Source: Serripes groenlandicus
Taxonomy: Eukaryota; Mollusca; Bivalvia; Cardiida; Cardiidae
NCBI GenBank assembly: GCA_031761405.1
Contig: JASEVX010000011.1
Location: forward strand, 21,169,996-21,233,995
DNA length: 64,000 nucleotides
Reading direction: 5' to 3'
The position numbers and the translations under genes are program-made. Below the pieces are notes generated by a model that searched no databases, was not told the DNA's origin, and worked only from the letters and a program-made list of their open reading frames with translations. Below are positions 48,215 through 57,806 of the stretch, piece after piece. How positions within the stretch are numbered: position 1 is the first letter of the stretch; every line of letters begins with the position of its first letter.

Positions 48215-48442
48215 CCCTTTCCCTCATAGGACAATTCTGCAGCAGACGATTTTGAACATATTTTATCAAAAAATAGAAAATCTCTATAATTGAATGGATA
48301 ACCAATGACTAAAAGTAGAAAACATTGTGGCAAAAGGAGAAATTGCTCGTTTTGAGCAATTTCTTCTTTTGTCACTATATGTTTTCAAAAAGTTGTCTGC
48401 TGCAGAGGCGTCAGAAAGCGTCTATATGAGGGAAAGGGTTAA
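48211..48442 (+). mobile_element. TTAA-MITE, full length, chain member 3
   Basis: 232 bp, GCTCGTTTTGAGC loop, CACTATATGTTTTC with a 2 bp stutter. Followed by a decayed reversed L end (GATTTGTGGTATGTGGGAAA). Confidence 0.93.
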
Positions 48443-48482
48443 AAGTCTGCCATAGATTTGTGGTATGTGGGAAAGGGTGAAA

Positions 48483-48890
48483 GACCATCATGCTAGGTTA
48501 ATGGTTGTAACGAGTTACAAGGAATTTTTATTACAAGTGAAGTATCCGTAGGTGCACAGTTTTGGATGTTGCAATATGATTTGTCGAGTACTTTAATACG
48601 CTTGAAGTATTCTAATGTGCCCGGGTATATCTATTCACAATAATTAGCATTTATTAGAGATTGTTTCATGCGACAGCCCTGTAAAATGAACCAACTACAA
48701 AGTGAAATGGTGTCGCAAAAATTTAAATTAAACACCTTTGATATAAATAGCAACCAGTTGACAATTCGTGATATAACCCCGCAGGAAACTTTACATGGAA
48801 AATTTTGTATGAGATAATTTTTTATCATTCAGAGCAGTTTTTGCTTGTCCCACAATATTTTAAAAGGTATCTGATGTATTAACGCTTTAT
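48483..48890. other. No gene seen
   Basis: Unique-looking AT-rich sequence without coding or repeat signal. Confidence 0.45.
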
Positions 48891-49456
48891 TAACATATTT
48901 TGTCTAAAATTAGAAAATCTCTAAAATTGAATGGATAATCTATGACTAAAAGTGGAAAATATTGTGGCAAGAGGAGAAATTGCTTGTTTTGAGAAATTTC
49001 TTCTTTTGTCACTATGTTTTCAAAAAGCTGTCTGCTGTAGAGGCGACAGAAAGCGTCTATATGAGGCAGGGCCTTATTTCCTTCTATAATAGAGGCCGAT
49101 CTTCGGTGGCTTCCCAATTGCAAAAAGTATCTTTTTTTCCCAATTGGAAAAAAATATTTCCCAAAATCTAAAAAAAAAAAAAAAAAAAAAAATTTTTTTT
49201 TTTTTTTTTTAAGTGAAGTGAAGTGGAATACACTTCAAACAGATATAATTGTCTTGTTTAAGGTAATATGATTGTTTAATTGCATTATATAAACCAAAAG
49301 TCTTAAGTTATTGTAAAAAGGACTATTTATATAGCCACATGTTATATGTCTAATTTTTCCCAATTTGGCAAAAAATCGCGCTAAAATTTCCCAAAATGAA
49401 AGGCTAAGGCCTCTTCCCAATTTCTGGAAAAAAGGCCCTGTGAGGGAAAGGGTTAA
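48891..49456 (+). mobile_element. TTAA-MITE split by a hAT-like element
   Basis: L tip lost (starts AACATATTTTGTCTAAAATT). R arm runs to AAGCGTCTATATGAGG, the 374 bp insertion follows, then TGAGGGAAAGGG and TTAA. Confidence 0.88.
49067..49440. mobile_element. 374 bp hAT-like non-autonomous element
   Basis: Inverted ends CAGGGCCTTATTTCC and GGAAAAAAGGCCCTG. 5 bp duplication TGAGG (49062-49066, 49441-49445) inside the R tip of a TTAA-MITE. Subterminal TTCCCAATT motifs repeat in both arms. Centre has a run of 23 A then 18 T (49170-49210). No transposase. CAGGG-type ends with a short duplication fit the hAT superfamily, 5-bp group. Confidence 0.88.
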
Positions 49457-49600
49457 GTCATCAAATGTTTTCTGATGGCATGCTTCTCTACAAAATTATC
49501 TGTAACAAAATAATCAAGTCTGCCGAAAATTAAATATGACGTTTATTATGAGCCAAATTATTCTCGATTTTCCAAAATGTTTTGTTATCTTATTGAAGAT

Positions 49601-49820
49601 TTAAACCTTTCCTACATTTTATTAACATTTACAGAAGGTGACTTTTGAACCCATTTTGGCAAAAGGAGGAACAGCTCATCATGAGCAATTTTCCTTTAGC
49701 CGTAATGCTCTAAACTCTATTCAATAAATAAAGTTTTATTCAAAAAAAAAAATCCATATTTTTGTCAAGATATTTTCAAAAATCGTCTGCTACAGATTTA
49801 TTGAATGTGGGAAAGTGTAA
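49601..49820 (-). mobile_element. TTAA-MITE, old type
   Basis: AACCTTTCCTACATTTTATT, GACTTTTGAACCCATTTTGG, palindrome AACAGCTCATCATGAGCA, L arm, ATCGTCTGCTACAGATTTAT, GTGGGAAAGTG. Confidence 0.75.
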
Positions 49821-50307
49821 ATTCACTCAATTGTCAAGGGTTAATGGCCCTATAAGCAACAAGATGTTCCCGGTATTAGGGAGAGCAGGATGATCGAGGG
49901 ATAATAGATTATTATCCTATACATAATATTATATGGTCCACCTCATCGTTTTGCTTGTGTGAACAACATAAATCCAGATCAGCCTGTGCCTCCCCACTCT
50001 GACTATGATTTTCCCTGTTTGCCATCTCGTCTTAAAGCATCCTCGGAAAACCGATTGAAGTCGACACAGAAACAGACTATACAAGAATGCAATTCCACAT
50101 GAATTGAGGTTAATTCCAAGAGTCGGTTTTCATGTAGCTCGGCTGCTGTATGAATTTATCATCACTTTTAAAGCCTAATATTAAATAGGTGTAAGTTTTC
50201 GCTCCGAGGATTGAGAATTTTATCTCATTTTCAATCACTCAACAGCAAGAAAGCATAATGCATTTTATGTCGCTTTAACACGTTTCATAATTATATATCT
50301 ACGTTAA
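49821..50307. other. No gene seen
   Basis: Contains AATCCAGATCAGCCTGTGCC near 49971, which resembles other bivalve repeats, but nothing firm. Confidence 0.4.
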
Positions 50308-50564
50308 AATCCTTTCCCAAACGCATTAAATTCTGCAGCAGACGACTTTGAACATATTTTGTCAAAAAATAGAAAATCTCTATAATTGAATGGATAACCT
50401 ATAACTAAAAGTAGAAAACATTGTAGCAAAAATCTTTACTTATAATGTTTTCAAAAAGCCGTCCATATTTATAGTAAATCATTTATAGATAATTTATCCA
50501 TTATATGCCTTAGATGTTGTCCAAGACATCTGCTAAAGATGTGTCGTATGTGGGAAAGGGTTAA
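50308..50564. mobile_element. TTAA-MITE chimera with two L-type ends
   Basis: Young plus copy from ATCCTTTCCCAAACGC to TTTTCAAAAAGCCGTC, then AT-rich sequence and a reversed old L end (GACATCTGCTAAAGATGTGT, CGTATGTGGGAAAGGG, TTAA). Confidence 0.78.
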
Positions 50565-50624
50565 GTTGACTTGTAATTATACTGTTAATGAGTAATAGTC
50601 GTCTGCTGTGTCATCTCTAAAGCC

Positions 50625-50975
50625 ATTCACACATACACTTACCTATCTGCAGCAGACGATTTGAAAACTTTTATTTATTTTATTTTATTGGGGTTTTACG
50701 CCGCTTTCAACAATATTTCAGTCGACATTTCACTTATTCATGATCCCTGGGAAAACAAACCAGTACTAGGCTAGAAAATGTGCCTTGCCCAAGGGCACTC
50801 CACAATAACCGTAGTGCCGTGACTGGGGATCGACTGGGGATCACCCGGTTTCGAAATCCCAGACACTAACCACTCGACCACAGCGTATTCCCGATTTGAA
50901 AACACCCATATCTTTAAACGAAAATTACAATTACGGAATTGAGATGAAAACAATTAGTGTCTAGAGGAATAAATG
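50625..50975 (+). mobile_element. TTAA-MITE L part split by a SINE
   Basis: CACACATACACTTACCTATC, TGCAGCAGACGATTTGAAAA, C, then SINE, then the duplicated CGATTTGAAAAC and ACGAAAATTACAATTACGGA. R half lost. Confidence 0.72.
50669..50891 (-). mobile_element. Type-1 SINE with 12-bp duplication
   Basis: Flanked by CGATTTGAAAAC (50657-50668, 50892-50903). Tail TTTATTTATTTTATTTTATT, GGGGTTTTACGCCGCTTTCA, body TGATCCCTGGGAAAACAAAC, AAGGGCACTCCAC, head with GGGGATCGACTGGGGATCAC (9 bp stutter in the B box), CACTAACCACTCGACCACAG. Confidence 0.93.
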
Positions 50976-50992
50976 AAGATGCATCATAATGC

Positions 50993-51514
50993 TTAACCCT
51001 TTCCCTCATATAGACGCTTTCTGACGCCTCTGCAGCAGAGGGCTTTTTGAAAACATGGCGACAAAAGAAGAAATTGCTCAAAACGAGCAAATTTTTCGTT
51101 TTGTCACAATGTTTTCAACTCTATTCAATTAGTTTGTTCTTTCATTTATGCCGAGCCCCGGTAGCGACGCGGGCTGTCAATCCAGGGGTTGTGAGTTTGA
51201 ATCCTGGCTCGGCCAACTTTCTTTCCGAGGATTGACAAAAGTCAATGCGACATGCGTCATTCGTCTTCCACCAATGGGCTAAGTCTATGTGGAAAAGCAG
51301 CCAGTTGCTTGGGAAGATTGTTGTGTGGAGTACTGGTGTGAGAAAACCAGGAAATGCATGAGTAGGTGAACTGGCCGCCGTGATATAACTGAGAAATTGT
51401 TAAAAACGGCGTTAAACCCCAATCAATCAATCAATCAATCTTTCATTTATAAGGATTTTAAGTGCATTTGTTTAGTTGTCTGCTGCAGATTTGCTGTATG
51501 TGGCAAAGGGTTAC
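50993..51514 (-). mobile_element. TTAA-MITE split by a SINE
   Basis: TTAA, R end complete, palindrome GAAATTGCTCAAAACGAGCA, ACTCTATTCAATTAG, SINE 51150-51438, then TAAGGATTTTAAGTGCATTT, GTTGTCTGCTGCAGATTTGC, TATGTGGCAAAGGG. Confidence 0.88.
51150..51438 (+). mobile_element. tRNA-derived SINE with 12-bp duplication
   Basis: Flanked by TCTTTCATTTAT (51138-51149, 51439-51450). Head GCCGAGCCCCGGTAGCGACG, CGGGCTGTCAATCCAGGGGT, TGTGAGTTTGAATCC. Body CATTCGTCTTCCACCAATGG, GTGGAAAAGCAGCCAGTTGC. Tail AACGGCGTTAAACCCCAATC, (AATC)n. Same family as 44695-44993. Confidence 0.94.
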
Positions 51515-51606
51515 ATGAGAGATATATACAAAAAACTGCTCTATCAATAAACTGATCTAACAGTCTTAAAATGTTTTTAAATTACCGTTATTTGAGAAAC
51601 AAGCTT

Positions 51607-51844
51607 TTAAAACCCTTTCCCTCATACGACAATTCTGCAGCAGACGACTTTGAACATATTTTGTCAAAATATAGAAAATCTCTAGAATTGAATGGATAAC
51701 CTATGACTTAAAGTGGAAAACATAGTGGCAAAAAAAAGAGGAGAAATTGCTTGTTTTGAGCTATTTCTTCTTTTGTCACTATGTTTTCAAAAAGCTGTCT
51801 GCTGCAGAGGCGTCAGAAAGCATCTATATGAGGGAAAGGGTTAA
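51607..51844 (+). mobile_element. TTAA-MITE, full length
   Basis: TTAA both sides (left followed by two extra A). GGCAAAAAAAAGAGGAGAAA shows an A-run expansion. Loop TTGTTTTGAGC. Confidence 0.92.
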
Positions 51845-51892
51845 AGGTAATTTTATTAGATTTCATGTCCGCCACATGGAAAGTAGAATGGA

Positions 51893-52311
51893 ATCAGTCC
51901 ATCAATTCCTCTGCAGCTGACAACTTTTGAAAAAATTATAACAAGAAACTGCTGAAGACGGTAAGGCCCGATTGTCGGCAATTTGACCTTGAAAATTGAC
52001 AAACCAAGGTCAAGGTCAAATTTACCATAGAAATCAATAGAACTTGTTACTGGTTACCTTCAGGCTTCAAGTTTCAAGTATGTAACCCTTTCCAGTGTTG
52101 AGATTTTGCCTCAACCTGAAACTTTAACCAAAATGTTGACGGACAGACAGACTGACAGACGGACGGACATCGCCAATCATTATGAGCAATTTCACCTTTT
52201 GCCACAATATATTTATTAAAAAATCTCTCATTTCTTTTAGATTTCTCATGGTAAATAATTTTATTTTCAAAGTCGTCTGCTACAGATTTGTTGTGTGTGG
52301 GAAAGGGTTAA
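51893..52311 (-). mobile_element. Old TTAA-MITE split by a repeat
   Basis: R remnant TCAATTCCTCTGCAGCTGAC, AAGAAACTGCT, insert 51954-52177, then CATTATGAGCAATTTCACCT, L arm, GTCGTCTGCTACAGATTTGT, GTGGGAAAGGG, TTAA. Confidence 0.8.
51954..52177 (+). mobile_element. 224 bp GACGGACAGACAG-containing repeat
   Basis: Starts GAAGACGGTAAGGCCCGATT, contains CAAGGTCAAGGTCAAATTTA, ends GACAGACGGACGGACATCGC, CAAT. It splits the palindrome of a TTAA-MITE exactly (TTGCT before, CATTATGAGC after) with no target duplication. Confidence 0.75.
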
Positions 52312-52435
52312 CCCTTTCCTGCGTGTATATATTGATACTTTACGACACCTCTGCAGCAGACGACTTTTGCCACAATGTTTTCAACTCTTAGACTAAAGCT
52401 TCATTTATAGAGATTTTCCAGATTTTCAGAATTTG
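52308..52435 (-). mobile_element. TTAA-MITE, short
   Basis: CCCTTTCCTGCGTGTATATA, ACGACACCTCTGCAGCAGAC, GACTTTTGCCACAATGTTTT, then a decayed L arm. Shares TTAA with the previous copy. Confidence 0.72.
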
Positions 52436-52614
52436 CTTTGGTGTGCATTATCAGAACACAGAACATGAAAATAAACAGAGGAGCACGAGTGCATTTCGAT
52501 ACACTCATTTAAAACATCATCCTACAAATAAGTCTTTGATTTATGCTGAAGATAATGCCTTGATAATGCAGCCATTATCAATATTTTGGAATAAATGAAG
52601 ATGCATCCTAATGC

Positions 52615-52839
52615 TTAACCCTTCCCTCATATAGACGCTTTCTGACACCTCTGCAGCAGACAGCTTTTTGAAAACATACTGACAAAAGAAGAAATTGCTC
52701 AAAACAAGCAATTTCTCCTGACAATGTTTTCCACTTTTAGTCATAGCTAGGTTATCCATTCAATTATAGAGATTTTCTATTTTATGACAAAATATGTTCA
52801 AAGTCGTCTGTTGCAGAATTGTCGTATGAGGGAAAGGGA
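52615..52839 (-). mobile_element. TTAA-MITE, near full length
   Basis: Left TTAA. Palindrome right arm short (CAATTTCTCCTGACAATG). L tip AGGGAAAGGG followed by AAGA instead of TTAA. Confidence 0.9.
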
Positions 52840-52877
52840 AGATCACAATTTTGAAATGTTCAAACTCCTGCAAATAT

Positions 52878-53093
52878 CGCTTATATAGCGACAACAAAGT
52901 AAGTAATAAATAGTTCAAAACTATTTTTGGAGTAATTAAATGTTGAAAACCATTAATTGGAAGTCATGAAAATGTACAAAATTTGGCTTACTGCATGCGT
53001 AATGTCTTCCCTGTAAATATGATGTATTTGTAACGATTAATATTTAGAATTATGATTCTAATATTTCAAGACAACTTTTGAACAGTTTTAAAA
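52878..53093 (-). repeat. Inverted segmental duplication, copy 2
   Basis: Reverse complement of 36241-36490. At its left edge (52845-52886) the sequence TTTTGAAATGTTCAAACTCC, TGCAAATATCGCTTATATAG matches both flanks of the MITE at 36491 with no MITE between them. Confidence 0.87.
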
Positions 53094-53131
53094 CATTGAC
53101 TTTACTATCTATGATCTGGAATTCAGCACCT

Positions 53132-53351
53132 TTAACCCTTTCCCTCATATAGACGCTTTATGATGCCTCTGCAAAAGGATTTTTGAAAACATAGTGATTA
53201 AAGAAGAAATTGCACAAAACGTGCAATTTCTCCTTTTACCCCAATGTTATCCACTTTTTGTTATCCATTCAATTATAGAGATTTTCCATATTTTGATAAA
53301 ATACGTTCAAAGTCGTCTGCTGCAGAATTGCCGTATGAGGGAAAGGGTTAA
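53132..53351 (-). mobile_element. TTAA-MITE, full length, slightly shortened
   Basis: 220 bp, TTAA both sides, GCACAAAACGTGC loop. R end GATGCCTCTGCAAAAGG (GCAGAC block lost). CACTTTTTGTTATCC small deletion. Confidence 0.92.
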
Positions 53352-53461
53352 ACATATAACAGATAGGTCAGTGAACACCATAATAATTATATACATGAAT
53401 TTTTATGTAAATTGACATTCTAATGTATTCATCATTATGACGGTTCTATTAGCACAACATT

Positions 53462-53691
53462 TTAACCTTTTCCCATAAAACGTGAATCTGCAGCAGACAT
53501 AATTTAGGCAAATATGTTGAAAATCGCAATATATAAAAGTGTGATTATTGATTAGAGTTGAAAACATTGTGACAAATCGTTTTCAATCGTTATACCTCTC
53601 ATTTTAAAGATATTTGCCAGAATATTGTCTAGATGTTTTCAAAATCGTCTGCTGCAGGTTTGTTGTACATGGGAAAGGGGGTTGTTAATTA
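53462..53691. mobile_element. TTAA-MITE with two L-type arms
   Basis: Left arm: CCTTTTCCCATAAAACGTGA, CTGCAGCAGAC, AGAGTTGAAAACATTGTGAC. Right arm is a reversed L arm ending ATCGTCTGCTGCAGGTTTGT, GGGAAAGGGGG. The R end is absent, so it is an almost perfect inverted repeat. Confidence 0.8.
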
Positions 53692-53908
53692 ACCCTTCCC
53701 AAACTGCAGACCCATTTTGACACAATAGCAGCAGACAACTTTTGAAAACATTGAGGCCGAAGGTGAAATTGCTCAAGATGAGCTATTTCTTCTTTGGCCA
53801 CAATGTTTTAGACTAGCTATTTTTTATGGAGATTTTCAGGTTTTTGCCACTTTCGTTTTCAAAGTCGTCTGGTGCAGATTTGTTGTTTGTGGGAAAGGGG
53901 GGTTAAAA
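53689..53908 (-). mobile_element. TTAA-MITE, old type, complete
   Basis: TTAA both sides. CCCTTCCCAAACTGCAGACC, ATAGCAGCAGACAAC, palindrome GAAATTGCTCAAGATGAGC, GTCGTCTGGTGCAGATTTGT. Confidence 0.85.
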
Positions 53909-54169
53909 CAATATGTTTCAAAACCTCATATAAGTAATAAGAGTTTGAATGCTGTCTGCACTGTCAAGTACTGTCTGCTTCAGACACTAGAAAACGGCCG
54001 GAAACAGTAGTGAAAAGGGATTAACATGTCTATTACAGAGATTATATACAATTTAAAGCCTAAGGAGATTTTTAAATTAAAATGTTTATCCATTTTAAAA
54101 ATATGTCCCATTTCTCAACATAATTATGCTTTTTTTCTTAGAATGTGACCAGATATTTAGTTTTAATTT
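53909..54169. other. No gene seen
   Basis: A MITE-end trace (CTGTCTGCTTCAGACACT, AAAAGGGATTAAC) near 53975-54023. Otherwise nothing. Confidence 0.4.
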
Positions 54170-54375
54170 GTATGGCGTTTTATGCCGTTATCAACAATTT
54201 TTCAGTTATATCACAGTTTTTTTGGGGCAAGTAACCAAAACTATTTGTCCATTTATCCTGACACCAGGCAGTCAGTCGTTATGAACCCCACAACCCTGAC
54301 AGCCAAGGAGGGCAGCCATTACCCAGCCAGGGATCGATCCCGTGATCTCCCAGACGCAAAGCAGACACTCTACGA
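54170..54375 (-). mobile_element. SINE, GGTGTCAGG type
   Basis: GGCGTTTTATGCCGTTATCA, TGTCCATTTATCCTGACACC, CCCTGACAGCCAAGGAGGGC, B box AGGGATCGATCCCGTGATCT, A box remnant CACTCTACG. Confidence 0.82.
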
Positions 54376-54568
54376 ACAACTTTGAAAACATCTAGACAAA
54401 ACATGAAAAATTACTATAAATGAAAATATAATAATTGAATTGAGTTAAAAACATTGTGGCAAATTGAAAAAACTTTTCATTATGAGCAATTTCTCCTTTT
54501 GCAACAATGTTTTCAAAAGTTGTCTTCTGTAGAGGTATCAGAAAATGTCTGTATGTGGGAAAGGGTTA
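54376..54568 (+). mobile_element. TTAA-MITE, L tip lost
   Basis: Starts ACAACTTTGAAAACATCTAG directly after a SINE head. Palindrome decayed at left. R end GTTGTCTTCTGTAGAGGTAT, GTGGGAAAGGG, TTAA. A decayed L end follows (CATTTTGCTGCAGGTTTATT). Confidence 0.75.
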
Positions 54569-54665
54569 AAACTCATTTTGCTGCAGGTTTATTGTATGTA
54601 GGAAAGGGTCGACACAAAAAGTATGTGGGCCATGTCACATGAAAACATGAAATTCCCACACACAT

Positions 54666-54892
54666 CAATTAAGCAGCAGACAAATTCGAAAACATTTAGG
54701 CATAATTGAAAAACTCTATAAGGGAATGTTTAATTGAAGAAAAGGAAAAATCCCTAAAAATGTCAGCAATCTCACCTTTTGTCACAAGGTTATCTAGTTT
54801 ATTTAATAATTATAACTTTTTTCCATATGTTTGTCTAATTGTTCTACTTCTGTCTTCCACTGCAGATTTGTTTTATATGGGAAAGCATTAAG
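54666..54892. mobile_element. TTAA-MITE with two L-type arms
   Basis: Left TTAAGCAGCAGACAAATTCG, ACATTTAGGCATAATTG. Right reversed L arm TCACAAGGTTATCTAGTTTA, CCACTGCAGATTTGTTTTAT, ATGGGAAAGCA, TTAA. Confidence 0.65.
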
Positions 54893-55035
54893 TACTGCAC
54901 ATTTTTTTTTTTTGGCATAACATCAAAACAAACTCTCCATATAGCATAAATCACACCTTAAGTTGGCACAAAAACTTTTATTCAAACCCGGCCAACTTTA
55001 GTTTTTTTCGCAGCAGATGAATTTGATTGTTTAGA

Positions 55036-55283
55036 AACTAGAAATATCACTGAAGGTGATGAATACCCCCAGCTGGTGCCTGACAATATACATATGTATG
55101 AGAAATTCAAGGGGCCATAACTCATTTAAAAATAATTCCAGTGCAACACGCCGACAATATGCACAACTAGGCTTGGTATCAATCATTCTTGTGAAGTTAT
55201 ATTGAATTCTGACCAAGGGTTGCTGAGAAATAGTGTTCACAAGAAGTGTTCACAAGAAATGTCCACAGACCAACAGACCGACA
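55036..55283 (+). mobile_element. Element related to 46723-46957, 3' end lost
   Basis: Begins AACTAGAAATATCACTGAAG, GTGATGAATACCCCC. Contains AAGGGGCCATAACTCATTTA. Ends at CCAACAGACCGACAAAATTG, where a lone MITE end (TTGTATGAGGGAAAGGG, TTAA, to 55306) follows. Confidence 0.7.
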
Positions 55284-55309
55284 AAATTGTTGTATGAGGG
55301 AAAGGGTTA

Positions 55310-55444
55310 AATGTTACATCAGTGCTAATGCTATCCCTGCAACCCTGAGAGCCACGGAGGGAAAAGAATAACACTGCCATTTTTAAAACTTTTGGTATGA
55401 CCCTGTGAGGGAGCAAATGCTGGTCTCCCACTCTGAAGGTTGAC
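55310..55444 (-). mobile_element. SINE, GGTGTCAGG type, running into a minisatellite
   Basis: GCTAATGCTATCCCTGCAAC, CCTGAGAGCCACGGAGGG, CTTTTGGTATGACCCTGTGA, B-box area GCAAATGCTGGTCTCCCACT, then CTGCAACGACTACACCATG, which is the reversed A-box end. Confidence 0.78.
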
Positions 55445-56142
55445 GCTGCAACGACTACACCATGCTGTAATGACTACACCACACTGTAACGACTACACCA
55501 CACTGTAACGACTAAACCACGCTGTAACGACTACACCACACTAACGACTACACCATGCTGTAACGACTACACCACATTGTAACGACTACACAACACTGTA
55601 ATGACTACACCACACTGTAACAACTACACCATGCTGTAACAACTACACCACACTGTAACGAATACACCATGCTGTAACGACTACACCACACTGTAACAAC
55701 TACACCACACTGTAACGACTACACCACACTGTAACGACTACACTACGCTGTAATGACTACACTACTCTGTAACAACTACACTATGCTGTAAAAACTACAC
55801 CACACTGTTACGACTACACCATGCTGTAACGACTACACCACACTGTAACGACTAAACCACACTGTAATGACTACACCACACTGTAACAACTACACCACGC
55901 TGTAATGACTACACCATGCTGTAACGACTACACCACACTGTAACGAATAAACCACGCTGTAACAACTACACCACACTGTAACGACTACACTATGCTGTAA
56001 CGACTACACCATACTGTAACGACTACACCACACTGTAACAACTACACCACACTGTAATGACTACACCACACTGTAACGACTACACCACACTGTAACGACT
56101 ACACCATGCTGTAACGACTTAACCACGCTGTAACGACTACAC
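55445..56142 (+). repeat. Minisatellite, 19 bp unit, about 36 copies
   Basis: Unit CTGTAACGACTACACCACA with variants GCTGTAACGACTACACCATG, TAATGACTACACC and TAACAACTACACC. Reverse complement TGGTGTAGTCGTTACAG resembles the SINE A-box segment TGGTGTAGTGGTAGAG next to which it starts. Confidence 0.95.
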
Positions 56143-56180
56143 CAGGGAGACAGTCAGATGACTTCTGAAAACATGCATGC

Positions 56181-56305
56181 ATTTCCAACATACTTCAAAT
56201 TTGCAGCAGACGAATTTGAGCAATTTCTCCTTTTGTCACAATGTTTTTTAAAAAGGCGTCTGCTGCAGAGACGTCAGAAAGCATCTATATGAGGGAAAGG
56301 GTTAA
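56181..56305 (+). mobile_element. TTAA-MITE, L arm mostly lost
   Basis: ATTTCCAACATACTTCAAAT, TTGCAGCAGACGAATTTGAG joined to CAATTTCTCCTTTTGTCACA. R end intact to GAGGGAAAGGG, TTAA. Confidence 0.83.
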
Positions 56306-57358
56306 CCCCTTCCCTTAAAAGACAAGTTTGCAGCAGATGACTTTAAAAACATCTGGACAAGCTCTATAAATGCAGAAATCATTACTGAAAATAAGCTGAC
56401 AACATCGAGGCAAAAAACGAAGAAATTGATCCTAAATTTGCCACCATGTTTTCACAAGTCATCCCCAAACCAAAATGCTAGTTTGCGGCATGCTTGTCAC
56501 AAGTTTGCGACAAGTTTGCGCAAGCTTGCTGCAATCTAAACATGACTGCATTTCTTAAATATCATGGTTGCGGATGCGAGCGTGCGCGCTTGCACAGAAA
56601 TTAAGGTTGCGGATAGGGGTTGTTCGCAAACTTCCCGCAATCTTAAATATCATTGAAGATCGCGAGAAGCTTGCGGTCTTGCAAGCTTAAAATTCTTTAG
56701 TATCATTAAGATCGTGAAATGGTTGTGGTCTTGCAAGCTTAAAATTATTTCAAGATATTATGTTTGCGACAAGCTTGCAAGTTTGCAACAACAGGAACAG
56801 GAAGTTGTGCATTTTCAATTTTTCAAAATGGAGGCTTACCATGTGACAGTTAAAATTAAGGCAATGTTTTCACAATATGCTCGTTTATCATCAAATATAA
56901 TTTTCAGTACTTGTCAGTAACACTTTCCTAACATGATAATGACAAATGCAGATAAAATAAACTTTAAATGAAGATTTGCAAGTACAGAATTTACTCTGAA
57001 ATGACAATGTCTGCAACTGGTAAAATGGAAACTCTTGACAGGTAAACTTATAAATGTTAATGTGATTCAGTGATTTAAAGTGAACATTTATTATGTGGGA
57101 AAGGGTTAAATTTCAGTTACTATTGTATATATATTTTCAATTTATGCATGAAATAATTAAAATTGCAATATGATTTTGGATGTTATTTAGAATCTTTGGC
57201 AAATTTTCAAAATAAACTGTCTTTTCTATTAATCTTTTCCTGCATGAAGCTCACAAATATCTTAAGATTGCTATTGTTTTGGTTTGGATAAATTAAGTTT
57301 TCTATTTCATATAAAAAATTCTAGTTAGTGGGAAAGCACTAAATATGATAAGACATTA

Positions 57359-57545
57359 TTAACCCTTTCTTTCATATAGATGCATCTTGATACACCTGCA
57401 GCAAGCAGACAACTATTGAAAACAATGTGACAAAAGGTGAAATTGCTCATAACGAGTAATATTCCTTTTGCAAAAATGTTTTCAACTCTATTCTTTCACA
57501 CAATTGTGGCTGGATGTTTTCCAAAATGTCTGCTGCAGTCTTAAC
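57359..57545 (-). mobile_element. TTAA-MITE inside the CCCAAACC element
   Basis: TTAA, CCCTTTCTTTCATATAGATG, CACCTGCAGCAAGCAGACAA, palindrome AATTGCTCATAACGAG, L arm shortened, AATGTCTGCTGCAGTC. Terminus decayed. Confidence 0.75.
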
Positions 57546-57564
57546 ATATGAAATGAATTGTAAT

Positions 57565-57806
57565 TAAGCGTGCGACCCCGCAACCTTGATATGATCGCGC
57601 AAGCTTGCATGCACGCGATTAAGCGTGCAGCCCCGCAAGCTTTGTATATTCGCGCAAGCTTGCATGCGCGCAATTAAGCGCGCAACCCCGCACTCTAGGT
57701 ATGCTCGCGCAAGCTTGCATGCGCGCAATTAAGCTTGCATGCGCGCGATTAAGCGTGCAACCCCACAACCTAGGTATGATTGCGCAAGCTTGCAAGCGCG
57801 CAATTA
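57565..57806 (+). repeat. Tandem repeat, about 56 bp unit, 4 copies
   Basis: Each unit starts ATTAAGCGTGCRACCCCGCA and ends TCGCGCAAGCTTGCATGCGC, GC. Part of the right arm of the CCCAAACC element. Contains overlapping GCGCGC and GCATGC palindromes. Confidence 0.9.

Noticed and set aside
55445..56142. CRISPR array
   Set aside because: Units are contiguous 19 bp repeats without spacers, in a eukaryotic context.
56714..56920. 68-codon frame in the CCCAAACC element as a transposase exon
   Set aside because: Too short, no domain, and its first half is the AAGCTTGC array.
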